DNA of 64,000 bases from positions 23,549-87,548 of the forward strand of contig JAFSEZ010000029.1 in NCBI GenBank assembly GCA_017435505.1, written 5' to 3'. The DNA comes from Akkermansia sp. GTDB lineage: Bacteria; Verrucomicrobiota; Verrucomicrobiia; Verrucomicrobiales; Akkermansiaceae. A program made the translations under genes and the position numbers. The first letter of the stretch is position 1, and each line of letters opens with the position of its first letter. Under the pieces are notes generated by a model. That model was not told the DNA's origin. It worked only from the letters and a program-made list of their open reading frames with translations, and made no database searches. Below are positions 28,774-38,500 of the stretch, piece by piece.

Positions 28774-30108
28774 ATGAAAAAGCTGAGCCGACACGACCGC
28801 CGTGAGCTGTGGAGCTACCTCATGCCCTCCATCATCGGAATGACAGTGGCAGGTTCTTTCAGCATTGTGGATACCATCTTCATTGGCCGAGCCACGGGAG
28901 AAACCGGGCTGGCAGCGGTAGCCGTCACCTGGCCTTTGCTGATGATGGTCATGGCCGTGGGGTCTCTTTGCGGCGGCGGCGGCGCGGTGTTGGTATCTCA
29001 AGCGCGGGGGGCAAAGGAAGAACAAGCTGCACAAACAGCCTTTCGCATGACATGGGGGCTAAGCCTGATCTTCTCCCTCGTACTCACACTGGCCCTTCTC
29101 CCCTTCCTCCCGCCTATGCTACGAGCAATGGGCGCGGATGAACAGTTAATGCCCCAATCGCTGGCATACGCCCGCATCATGCTGGGCGGCTTGGTGCTGA
29201 GTGTACTCATGAGCATGTTTATTGAGGTGATTCGCAACGATGGCAGCCCCAAGCTTGCCATGTGGATGGTGGTGCTGGGGCTGCTCGTGAACACCACGCT
29301 GGACTGGTACTTCATCATGCAGCTGGGCTGGGGAGTGAGCGGTGCTGCGTGGGCCTCCATCATAGGCGAAGCCACATCTGCCATAGTGGGCATTTATTAC
29401 TTTTGCACACGCCATACCACGCTGCGTTTCCCACTGCGATTGCGGCGGGAAGATTGGCTGCGCACAGCAGAAATACTGCGCACCGGTACACCGATTTTCG
29501 GCGGCAGTATCGCTATCATCGCCATGCTGTATCTGCACAATTTTCAAAGCTTGCGCTACGGGCAGGTGGATGGACTTGCCGCCTACACCATGGTGGCTGC
29601 AGTGGAAAGCCTGGGCTCACTTCTGCTCAGCGGGCTGGCCGGTGGTATGCAACCCCTTACCGCTCGCATGTACGGTGCCAAGGAATACGCCCGCCAAAAC
29701 TCCATCGGGAATTATAGCTATGCCCTGGCATTTGGCTTGGGAGTGGTGCTGATGCTGTTCAGCTTTGCCACCTGCACAGTCATGCCGGCGTGGATGGGGT
29801 TGAGCGGGCACGCCGGCCAACTCGCGAGCCGAGGGCTGGTGCTGAGTGCCCCGGCGTTCCTCCTGCTGGGGGTCATCCGCGTAGCAGCTTATTACTACCA
29901 ATCTACCGGCAAAACCTTGGATTCCTCTCTGCTCATTTATGGTGATTCCTTTGTGGTGTTGCCACTGTGCCTATTCACCCTACCGCTGCTGTGGGGTATG
30001 GATGGGGTATGGCTTTCCATGCCCATCTCGCGCGTGCTCTTATTTGGAGTTCTGCTGTATCTGTGGTACGGCAAAAAAAAGCCCGGCAAAGCCGGGCGGA
30101 AGAATTGA
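28774..30108 (+). CDS. MATE-family efflux transporter
   Basis: A 444-residue inner-membrane protein with about 12 transmembrane helices in two similar halves (SFSIVDTIFIGRATGETGLAAVAV and the later AAYTMVAAVESLGSLLLSGLAGG). MATE proteins expel drugs or metabolites using sodium or proton gradients. It follows the NSS cluster on the same strand. Its last codons (KKKPGKAGRK) double as the hairpin terminator of the converging sulfatase gene. Confidence 0.9.
   Translation: MKKLSRHDRRELWSYLMPSIIGMTVAGSFSIVDTIFIGRATGETGLAAVAVTWPLLMMVMAVGSLCGGGGAVLVSQARGAKEEQAAQTAFRMTWGLSLIFSLVLTLALLPFLPPMLRAMGADEQLMPQSLAYARIMLGGLVLSVLMSMFIEVIRNDGSPKLAMWMVVLGLLVNTTLDWYFIMQLGWGVSGAAWASIIGEATSAIVGIYYFCTRHTTLRFPLRLRREDWLRTAEILRTGTPIFGGSIAIIAMLYLHNFQSLRYGQVDGLAAYTMVAAVESLGSLLLSGLAGGMQPLTARMYGAKEYARQNSIGNYSYALAFGLGVVLMLFSFATCTVMPAWMGLSGHAGQLASRGLVLSAPAFLLLGVIRVAAYYYQSTGKTLDSSLLIYGDSFVVLPLCLFTLPLLWGMDGVWLSMPISRVLLFGVLLYLWYGKKKPGKAGRKN
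30073..30097 (-). terminator. Terminator of the sulfatase gene, inside the MATE coding end
   Basis: On the minus strand GCCCGGC TTT GCCGGGC (30081-30097), then eight T (30073-30080). It lies within the last 12 codons of the converging MATE gene. Confidence 0.88.
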
Positions 30109-30120
30109 TATTCGTTTATT

Positions 30121-32376
30121 TTAGTGCACGAAAGCCTCTGCCGGGATGGGCACGCGCGGCGTAATGGTGCCACCCAGCGGCCCACGATTCCATTCCATAC
30201 GGAGCTTGCCGGGTGCTGCGCTCCCCTGCACCACCGTGATGGTGATTTCGTGCAATCCGGCCTTCAACGGGATACCCTTCTTGCCGGTCTTCGCAGCATC
30301 CAACTCCACGGTATTGGCCGCAGCAGACTCCGTGGCGGTAGCACCGGGTTCGTAGTTGCAGTCTGCATCAATGAGGTGGAAATTGTGCAGTTTTGCAAAA
30401 GCCTTGCTGCCCGGTACCTGATCCAGCGTCAAGTAGAAATGCCAGTGATTTCCATCCTGCGGTACATTCAGGTAGCCACGGAATTCGGTAATGGTACCGG
30501 CAGGCAGCTCAGTCTCGCAGGGTTGAGCCACAGTAGGTGCCGCAGATGTCAATTCCGCTGGCAGCGTGTCGTATGCCGGCACCCAATCAGCCACCATGCG
30601 GCAACGACGCATCAGCAAACCGGGAGCCGTTGCACCTACTCCGGCATTGGCTGGTACAAGCGCCATATCATAGCTGCGGAACCCTCCGCAGCTATTGTTG
30701 CGCCGTGGTGCCTGGGGGTCGCGGTAGTAATCATACGCACGGCGGTTATAGAGCGCAAGGCGCTTCATCCAATCCTGAGAGGGCACACCGACCTTACCTG
30801 CCAAATTGCAGGTTTCATGCGGATCTGCGTTCGTGTCATACACCTCGAAATCCTCCTGAGCTGTTTTGATGCCGGTACGAATAGCCTTGAGCCACCCCTG
30901 CTCCCCGGCGCGGAACATGAGTACTTGCTGCTCACCACGAGCGCGCCCCTTCTTGTTGGCCGCATAGTCGCCGTACTGCGCCATACCGCCCGGGTAGAAA
31001 TATTCTGAATAAAGCACGCGGTCGCGCATATTCTCCTCTGCGCGTACTTGCCCCTGCAACAGAGGCAGCAGAGATACGCCATCGCAGCGCATAGGCTTGG
31101 GTACATTGGCTAAATCTGCCACCGTGGCCATCCAGTCCTGGAACTGCGTGGGAGTATCCTCTACCAAGCCATTCTTCACAATGCCGGGAGCATACACTAC
31201 GCAAGGCACGCGCAAGCCGCCATCCCAAACATCGCGCTTGATGCCATCGTGGTCGCCATAGCTGCGGAAGAAGGAGGGGTCCTGCGCCGGTGCAGGGTGC
31301 CCCGCAAATCCGCCCACAGCACCGGGTTCATCGTGGGCTCCGTTGTCGCTGGTAAAGATGATAACGGTGTTCTTGTCAATGTCCAAATCCTTGCAAAGCT
31401 GCACAAGGTCACCCATGGCTTCATCCACGCGAGTAATCATGGAAGCGTGGCGCCGCGCCGTCATGAGCTTGTGGGGCGCAGCTGCGCCATAGCGTTGTTC
31501 TGCGTATTCCTTCCAAGCTTCACGGTACTGCGGGTGGATGTAGGAATCCCACGTGTCGGCGTTGGCCGTGTTGATCATTTTGCCGGGAGTCCCCAGCCAC
31601 TGCACACCACCCTTCAAACCGCCACCGGCTGGATATGCCACTCCGGGGATACCCAAGCGCGCATGCGGTGCCACGTAAGTAAGCGCCAAGAAAAAGGGCT
31701 TGCTCTTATCTGCCGTCTGCTGCTCCACAATCCATTTCTTGGCGCGAGCCGTGAACAAATCCGTGCAGTAACAGCCATCCAACTTATCCGTAATCATCTC
31801 GTTGCCATCCCAGATAGCGTTGCGGTGTGTTTCGGGGTCGGCATTACTCTCCTCTTTGGGATAATGGCGGTGCCCGGCCAAGTGGTTGTTATAGCCAAAG
31901 AAATAATCAAACCCGCGCTTTGTGGGCCACGCGGGGCAAGTATCGGGCGTACCGCCGCTTTCGCGCCCGCCGCCAATCCCCCATTTGCCGATAAGGGCTG
32001 TGCTGTACCCGGCAGACTTGAGGACGGAAGCAAGCGTGTGACTATCTTCCAACGCAGCATCAAAGCTATTGTTTCGAATGACCTCCGCATGGCCTTGGTG
32101 CACCCCCGTAAACAAACTGGCACGCGCCGGGGCGCACACCGGAGCACTTGTATAGTGGCGCAGCAGGCGCACACCATTGTTTGCCAGGTGATTCAGGTTC
32201 GGTGTATCAATCTGCGGTGTCCCTGCGTGTGCCGCAGGTTGATTGAGGGCCAAATCTCCCCACCCCATGTCATCCACCAACACCAAAATAATGTTGGGCT
32301 TGGCAACAGGCTCTGCCCCCATGGACATAGCGCAGCACATGGCGGCTCCCAGTATACATCTTACAAAAGCTTTCAT
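30121..32376 (-). CDS. Secreted sulfatase (formylglycine type) with C-terminal beta domain
   Basis: A 751-residue exported sulfatase. After a signal peptide (about 1-21) comes PNIILVLVDDMGWGD with the metal Asp pair (D35, D36), and the catalytic motif CAPAR (C81-R85) in SAPVCAPARASLFTG. The Cys must be turned into formylglycine by a maturation enzyme not in this window. Residues about 590-751 form an extra beta-rich domain of PA14-like character (HWHFYLTLDQVPGSKAF, LKAGLHEITITVVQG) that may bind sugar. It would strip sulfate from host glycans. I start it at 32376 because the upstream frame overlaps the promoter. Confidence 0.92.
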   Translation of the reverse strand: MKAFVRCILGAAMCCAMSMGAEPVAKPNIILVLVDDMGWGDLALNQPAAHAGTPQIDTPNLNHLANNGVRLLRHYTSAPVCAPARASLFTGVHQGHAEVIRNNSFDAALEDSHTLASVLKSAGYSTALIGKWGIGGGRESGGTPDTCPAWPTKRGFDYFFGYNNHLAGHRHYPKEESNADPETHRNAIWDGNEMITDKLDGCYCTDLFTARAKKWIVEQQTADKSKPFFLALTYVAPHARLGIPGVAYPAGGGLKGGVQWLGTPGKMINTANADTWDSYIHPQYREAWKEYAEQRYGAAAPHKLMTARRHASMITRVDEAMGDLVQLCKDLDIDKNTVIIFTSDNGAHDEPGAVGGFAGHPAPAQDPSFFRSYGDHDGIKRDVWDGGLRVPCVVYAPGIVKNGLVEDTPTQFQDWMATVADLANVPKPMRCDGVSLLPLLQGQVRAEENMRDRVLYSEYFYPGGMAQYGDYAANKKGRARGEQQVLMFRAGEQGWLKAIRTGIKTAQEDFEVYDTNADPHETCNLAGKVGVPSQDWMKRLALYNRRAYDYYRDPQAPRRNNSCGGFRSYDMALVPANAGVGATAPGLLMRRCRMVADWVPAYDTLPAELTSAAPTVAQPCETELPAGTITEFRGYLNVPQDGNHWHFYLTLDQVPGSKAFAKLHNFHLIDADCNYEPGATATESAAANTVELDAAKTGKKGIPLKAGLHEITITVVQGSAAPGKLRMEWNRGPLGGTITPRVPIPAEAFVH

Positions 32377-32383
32377 CCCGCGT

Positions 32384-32412
32384 AATCTAGCATATTCTGT
32401 CCATTTTCTCAA
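32384..32412 (-). promoter_or_regulatory. Promoter of the sulfatase gene
   Basis: Minus strand TTGAGA (32407-32412), 17 nt, TAGATT (32384-32389), 7 nt before the ATG at 32376, predicting a leaderless mRNA. Confidence 0.65.
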
Positions 32413-32493
32413 GCAAAAAACACTCAGAAGCCACACTATGCAAAGTCCGCAGAACATGCGATATACGTATTCCTCAAGCGTGCCGACAGGGTC

Positions 32494-33756
32494 TCACGCG
32501 TTTTTCATGTTGCGAATGATAAACCATGCCACCAACGCACTACTCACCGCGAGGGCAGCACATTGCATCTGCGGAGACATCCCAAGCAAGCGCATCCCCC
32601 CCTGCACCACTACGGACATGATACCAAGGAAACAGTCCACCAAATTACCGGCAGCAATCACATCGCCGCGTTTATCATCATCCGCCCGATCTTGGAGCAA
32701 CGCATTGAGCGGCACCAAGTAACCGGCTGCCACAGCTCCTGTCAACGCCAATGTCGCGTAGAAAAGCGGGCAACCGTAGGGCACCAAAGCCAGCATAGCA
32801 CAGCCGATGGTCATGCCAATTCCCCCCACAGTGGCCACCCATGTGCGAATTTTACCCGCACAAATGACAGAAGCCACCACACCACCCAAAATCGAACCGC
32901 CGCTGATCCACGCCATGAGTAATGCAGAGTCCTTTTGCTGCCCCAACACAGCCATGAAATCTCCGTCCGGCTTCACCGGGTGAGCATCTGCCGCCATCTG
33001 CAGAGCTATCAGCATCATGGTACCCGCTATAAACCAGAAGTACCCTATACCCACCTCACTATTACGCAAAACCTTGTTACTCCACAGCATGCGAAGCTGG
33101 GAAAAATGCTCCCACAATAAACTCCAGGCAAAGGGACGACAACTCTGCGGCTTGAAACGCGGAATGGTCAGGCTAAGCAGAAACACCAATACTGCGCCTA
33201 CGATGCAGCACACGCATGGCCACCCGGCGGCTTCCCACCCCGCGCTGCTTCCCCATTGACTCAACAACCGGTACACTATGTACAAAGCGCCTATCTGCCC
33301 CACCAGAAGAGCCAGCATTGAGCTTATTTCCAAAATACCGCTGGCAAAGCCAATGTTGCGAGTTCCGACGATATCTTTTACCAATCCCTTCTTAGCGGGG
33401 CTGAAAAACATGGCCTGCACGCAAAAGACTGTAAAAAAGCCTATGGAAATCCACAAGCTGTGCATAAATAAGCCTATCGACATACCAATCAGCACCACTA
33501 CCTGCAACAGTACCATCGCCTGCAACAGGCGAGTCTTGCAATATCGATCAGAAAGCCACCCCGCCAAGGGTGAAAAGACCACAAAAGGCAGCACAATGAG
33601 GATAGAAAGCGGATATTGCAGCATCTGCCCCATCCATATCCCCAGCGCTATCAGTAAAAATTGAACCCCCTTTTCATTGAGGGAATTCATCGATTGAATA
33701 ATCACCAAACTCCAGAAGGAGCCCCAAGGCGTACTATTCTGCTCTGACTTATTCAT
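32494..33756 (-). CDS. MFS transporter, LplT-like
   Basis: A 420-residue protein with about 12 transmembrane helices. The first half (SPLAGWLSDRYCKTRLLQ, FFSPAKKGLVKDIV) matches the LplT lysophospholipid flippase branch of the major facilitator superfamily, where FFSPAKYG-like motifs are usual. I start it at MNKSEQ (33756), since the 13 residues before it are read through the upstream terminator. No acyltransferase (Aas) partner is adjacent, so the substrate is uncertain. Confidence 0.82.
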   Translation of the reverse strand: MNKSEQNSTPWGSFWSLVIIQSMNSLNEKGVQFLLIALGIWMGQMLQYPLSILIVLPFVVFSPLAGWLSDRYCKTRLLQAMVLLQVVVLIGMSIGLFMHSLWISIGFFTVFCVQAMFFSPAKKGLVKDIVGTRNIGFASGILEISSMLALLVGQIGALYIVYRLLSQWGSSAGWEAAGWPCVCCIVGAVLVFLLSLTIPRFKPQSCRPFAWSLLWEHFSQLRMLWSNKVLRNSEVGIGYFWFIAGTMMLIALQMAADAHPVKPDGDFMAVLGQQKDSALLMAWISGGSILGGVVASVICAGKIRTWVATVGGIGMTIGCAMLALVPYGCPLFYATLALTGAVAAGYLVPLNALLQDRADDDKRGDVIAAGNLVDCFLGIMSVVVQGGMRLLGMSPQMQCAALAVSSALVAWFIIRNMKNA

Positions 33757-33758
33757 CG

Positions 33759-33788
33759 AAAAAAAATCGGGCTCGCCAAAGCGAGCCC
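33759..33788 (-). terminator. Terminator of the trxB-Sel1 operon
   Basis: Minus strand stem GGGCTCGC/GCGAGCCC (33769-33776 with 33781-33788), 4-nt loop, then a run of T, ending 2 nt before the ATG of the MFS gene. Confidence 0.88.
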
Positions 33789-33807
33789 AATGCAAACATG
33801 TTATATC

Positions 33808-34437
33808 TTATTTCCAGCCGTTATCTTCCATGAAAGCAGCGGCATTTTTGTGACCATTGCGAGCAGCCATGGATACCCAGTAGCGAGCCTGCAACTCATC
33901 TTGGGGCACCCCCAAACCGTGGTAATAACAGCGGCCAAGGTTATACTGTCCGTTGGAGTTTCCTTTCTCAGCGGCTTGGCGGAAACAGGCTGCCGAGCGT
34001 GCATCATCCTTTTCCACCCCCTCGCCATTACGGAAACAAAGGCCGAGGTTGTTGAGGGCAGATGCATCCCCCTGAGAAGCGGCTTCCGAGTACCAACGAT
34101 ACGCTGCGTCAAAATCCTGCTTCACACCGGAGCCGGTGGCGTAGCAGGTGCCGAGGTTATCCTGGGCATTGGCATTGCCGCCCTGTGCAGCCAGCGTGTA
34201 CCAGCGCACGGCTTCGGCCATATTTTGCTTCACACCCTTGCCGAAATCATAGCACTTGGCAATCATCAACTGGGCGTCGGCATTCCCCTGCGCAGCAGCT
34301 GCGCGGAAGTGGGTCAAAGCTTGCTCGTACTGCTCAGTTTCATAGAAACGAGCGCCCGTGGCATATTGTTCCGCAGGAGTGGTGCAGGATGCCAGCAACG
34401 CAGCACCTAACAAAACGCAAAAGAGAGTCTTTTTCAT
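33808..34437 (-). CDS. Sel1-repeat lipoprotein
   Basis: A 209-residue protein with a lipoprotein signal (LLASC, Cys near 18) and about five Sel1 repeats of 36 residues each (AAAAQGNADAQLMIAKCYDFGKGV and similar). Sel1 solenoids usually scaffold protein contacts; here on the outside of the cell membrane. It starts 21 nt after the trxB stop, so both are probably co-transcribed and end at the terminator at 33759-33788. Confidence 0.88.
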   Translation of the reverse strand: MKKTLFCVLLGAALLASCTTPAEQYATGARFYETEQYEQALTHFRAAAAQGNADAQLMIAKCYDFGKGVKQNMAEAVRWYTLAAQGGNANAQDNLGTCYATGSGVKQDFDAAYRWYSEAASQGDASALNNLGLCFRNGEGVEKDDARSAACFRQAAEKGNSNGQYNLGRCYYHGLGVPQDELQARYWVSMAARNGHKNAAAFMEDNGWK

Positions 34438-34458
34438 AGTGTTTCTTTTAGGGGTGTA

Positions 34459-35391
34459 TCATTCGAGAGAAAGAAGATAGCGCTCAGCCTCCATGGCGGC
34501 CCAGCAGCCCATCCCCGCTGCGGAGATGGCTTGACGGTACACGGGATCTGCCACATCACCGGCGGCAAAGAGCCCGGGCGTTTTGGTAGCCGTGCCACCA
34601 TTGGTGCGCACGATGAAACCGGCTCCATCCACATCCACCAAATCGCCTAAGAAAGCGCTATTGGGAGAGTGGCCGATGGCCATGAAGACACACTTGACAT
34701 CCAACGGGCGCTGCTCGTCCGTAAGGGTATCCTGAAGCGTGACGCTGCAGAGCTCCCCGCTCTCATCCGTCTGATAGGCGGCAATAGTGCTGTTCCAAAC
34801 AGGCTCAATCTTGGGGTCATTGAGCACGCGCTGCTGCATAGCCTTGCTGGCGCGCAGCATATCGCGGCGGTGAATCAGATAAACCTTGCTGGCAAAGCGA
34901 GTCAGGAAAGAGGCTTCTTCGCAGGCGCTGTCTCCACCGCCTACCACACACACGGGCACATCGCGGTAGAATGCACCATCGCATGTGGCGCATGCTGTCA
35001 GGCCATGCCCAATGAGTTCCTTCTCCCCCGGCAGCCCCAGATAACGAGCCTTAGCCCCCGTTGCCACAATCACCGCTTGTGCTTTGTATGCACCGCCGGA
35101 GGTAGTCACCACGAACAATCCGCTGCATTCCTCGCGGTAGACGGAAAGCACATCTTCATACGCATAGCGTGCGCCGAACTTCTCTGCCTGCTGGCTCATG
35201 TTGAACATGAGCTCCGGCCCCATAATTCCCTCCGGGAATCCGGGGAAGTTCTCAATCTCCGTTGTCGTGGTCAGCTGCCCGCCGATTTGATTACCGGTAA
35301 ACACCAGCGGTGCCAAATCAGCGCGTGCTGCATAAATCGCCGCAGTATATCCTGCAGGCCCTGTACCGATGATAATCAATTTCTCATTCAT
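34459..35391 (-). CDS. trxB: Thioredoxin reductase
   Basis: A 310-residue flavoprotein that passes electrons from NADPH to thioredoxin. FAD motif IIGTGPAGYTAAIYAARA at the N-terminus, redox pair CATC in the run LTACATCDGAF, NADPH motif VVGGGDSACEEA, and the C-terminal FAD block GLFAAGDVADPVYRQA are all present. I chose the ATG at 35391: it is 7 nt after a TAGGAT box with a TTGCGC box 17 nt upstream, whereas the earlier in-frame starts would lie within the promoter. Confidence 0.95.
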   Translation of the reverse strand: MNEKLIIIGTGPAGYTAAIYAARADLAPLVFTGNQIGGQLTTTTEIENFPGFPEGIMGPELMFNMSQQAEKFGARYAYEDVLSVYREECSGLFVVTTSGGAYKAQAVIVATGAKARYLGLPGEKELIGHGLTACATCDGAFYRDVPVCVVGGGDSACEEASFLTRFASKVYLIHRRDMLRASKAMQQRVLNDPKIEPVWNSTIAAYQTDESGELCSVTLQDTLTDEQRPLDVKCVFMAIGHSPNSAFLGDLVDVDGAGFIVRTNGGTATKTPGLFAAGDVADPVYRQAISAAGMGCWAAMEAERYLLSLE

Positions 35392-35398
35392 TGCTCTC

Positions 35399-35427
35399 AT
35401 CCTACACGTACGCACTCACGCGCGCAA
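35399..35427 (-). promoter_or_regulatory. Promoter of trxB
   Basis: Minus strand TTGCGC (35422-35427), 17 nt, TAGGAT (35399-35404), 7 nt before the ATG at 35391. Leaderless mRNA expected. Confidence 0.6.
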
Positions 35428-35582
35428 GCTCATTTTTCGTCAGTCCTGCTTTTCTTCCGGCCAAAGACTTTCTCTTTTTGCTGTCGTGGAAAACACCTCT
35501 GCCGCCATCCTTGGTTCTCACTACGACAAGAGCTTGCTCCACAAAGAAGCAAGCCCTTGGAAAACTTATTGTACGAACCGGG

Positions 35583-38500
35583 TTAAATATCCCAGGCATC
35601 CAGCCACTTGAAAGAGACGATGCGGAACTTGCGTCCCATCACTTGGTTGGCACGGGAAAGCCCCTTACCCTTGCTGCCATCCGGTTCATACTCGCGATCA
35701 GCCGGAGCATTGGTGGGGTCTACATAATCCATCGTACGCTGCACCACGGCCTCACACCAGGCCTGAGCCAAGATGGCATTGCGGGCATTGCGCACGCAGC
35801 CATACGCTCTCACGGTGAAAGTATCATCTCGCACGGTGAGGATATTGCCGAGTGAGGCCAGCACATCACTCTGAATCAAGTATCCGGGGGCGGCCGTGTA
35901 GATGGAGCCCTCCTCTGCTTTCGGGAAGGCAAACAAATCTCCGCTACCGGGCTTAGGAGCTTCTACCTCGTTGAAAAGGTTGTTGATATCCGTTTCATCA
36001 ATGGCAGCCTGCAAAGCTCCTTTCAGCGCTGTTTCAGAGCCGGCTTTATCCAAACGGCGATTGATGAAATCCGACATATTGAGGAAGGGTCCGCGCTTAC
36101 GCACCTGCTTCACAATCTGCCTGGCCAATTCACGTATGGATTCCGGCTCCAGCATACGAACCTCGCCCCAAGCAGCAGCTTCACCGCTACCTTGGCGCAG
36201 AGAATTAGACCCCTGCATCATGCTGTAGCCACCCAAGGAATCAATACTCTTATCGGTGGTGGAGACCATGAAACGAGAGAACAGCACCTGGCTTTCAGAT
36301 TTATTGGCCTCCACCAGAGACAACTTCTTACCGTTCACATTGGTTGCAAGTTTACGCTTAGCCAGACCTTGCAACACAGATGCCCACGCCTCCTCCGAGA
36401 TGGAGTTCACGTTGAAGCCACCATCTATCATAAGATACTGGGCAATGTACTTCCAGCCTTCCTTATCCATGATACGCTTGATGATTTCCTCATCCTTATA
36501 AGAGGTAGCAGACTTCTTATAGCGCGATACGGGGAGAGCTTCCTTACCACTCAGAAAATCTTCCATCACCTCCTGAGCCTTGCGAGTGGATTTACCACCA
36601 TCCGGCATATCCGACACGGAAGAGCAGAACCAGCGATCCCACAAAGCATCGTTGATAAGCAAACCATGGTCAAAGAAATCGCTGAACACTTGACCATTGG
36701 TACCTACTTCCGTCGAAATCTCATTTTTGTGGAATACGTAAATGTCTCCGGGAGGCAAACAAGGATCGGCAAAAGAATTGCCTATACCCACCCCAGGCAC
36801 ACCGCTCTGGTATTCAGCGCGACGCATGATTGATGCATTCATAAAATCATTGCTACCGGACGAATTAGCCTTGTACCAACCGGGCTGCAAGCGCATACCG
36901 GCAAAACCGGCCAGAGAGAACGGCGGATGCACAGGCAACTCCAAGACGGAAACGAATGATACTTGCTCACCATCGCTGGTAATACCCAAGATACCATTGC
37001 GGCCCACGTTATCCATGGGAGCTGCGCTCAAGCCGGCACCCACATTAAGCGCAGCAAGCTGATAAGGGTGATACTGGCGCTGCTGGTCGCTTGGTCGGGT
37101 GAGCATCCCCCCCCAGAAAGCAGGGCTGGAGTGCTGCCACGTTTTGGTACGGTAGTCCTTGCCTTCAAAAATCCGGCTATCCAAATTGGGGTTGGCTGAT
37201 TTGGGCACCACGCCGACTGCGGCGATGAAGAAAGGAACCGTGGGATCACTCTGGGAGCCATCTTCCGTCCATACCGAGTCATTTCGATTCACATCACAGA
37301 ACACCGTACTTGTATCGGTATCGTCAGGGTCGTACCACCCCAAGAGGAAGCGGTGAGGTGACATACCACGCTTACCATCGCCACCGTTATCGGTAACACC
37401 GGTGCTCATGCCATTCAAACCGTTAAAAATGGTAATACATTCGCGGCGTCTGGGTGCAAACCACCAGCCATCGGGGTATGCCCCTGCAACACTATCATCC
37501 CAAGTGCCGGATTTCACGGTAAGACGCAAATTAACGTACCAATCACCGGCAGTCACTTCAGAGGTAGGTTTATTGGTGTAGAAGCGAGCTTTATATCCGG
37601 ACACGCTGCTGGGGTGATACCCCTCAATCCAAGGATTAGACTGAGCCTTGCTGTAATCAGATGTCACGCGAGCCTTGCCGGGGGAGAAGTAAAGGATTTC
37701 ACCCGGAGCAAACACGATATCTGCCGTATCCGAAGAATTATCACGCTGGAAGAACTCACCGAAGTCTGAGCCGAAGCCGTATTGTGCCCCACTAAAGTTG
37801 CGCCCCACTGCATAGCGTTGCCAGATATAGTTGTGTTTTTGCGTGCTGGAGTTTGCGTAAGACTGCAGCCACATAGTCTTGTAAGGCACCGAGTGTGACC
37901 AGAGCTGTTTACCTCTAATCTTCATGGGAACGTTGTAGGGATTCCACCACAAAACGGTAGGGGCATAACATAAATCCAAGTTGTACTTAGGCTCCTCCTG
38001 CTTAGAACCGCTGCCGGAGGACTCCACTTTTTCCGTCACCAACCCGAAATTGCTCATGTAGGCAAGCATGACAGGAGTACGCGCATACCCTGCCGCCTTG
38101 CTTCCCTGCTCTATCATGGTGCGTGTATCATACACAGTAGAAGGGCTGGAGTTGTTGGGATCCAACTCGTACTTATCCGTACCATCTTTCACCATACAAC
38201 CGCTCATGCGGGTATGGGCATCGTCCACCTTGCCTATGAGACGTGCGGTAAAGTTATCCGCATCATTAGCATCACCATTGGGCCAGCAGTTGTAGTATGC
38301 ATGCAAGACTTGCCACGAACCTATCGGCATATTCTTTTCCGTACCCACTGGCACATCCTTACCTTCGGCAAGGGGACAATCCTGGTCGGATCGGGCAGCA
38401 AAATCAGTACCTTTCAAATCTTTCTTATTGAGCAACAAACACAAATCTTCCTTAAACCCACCGGTGCGCACATTGATGGGCAAGCTGTATGATGCGGTTG

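Noticed and set aside
35532..35554. Hairpin GCTTGCT/AGCAAGC after the Verru_Chthon gene as terminator
   Set aside because: The stem is short, the loop 9 nt and the following T tract broken, so I do not list it as a terminator.
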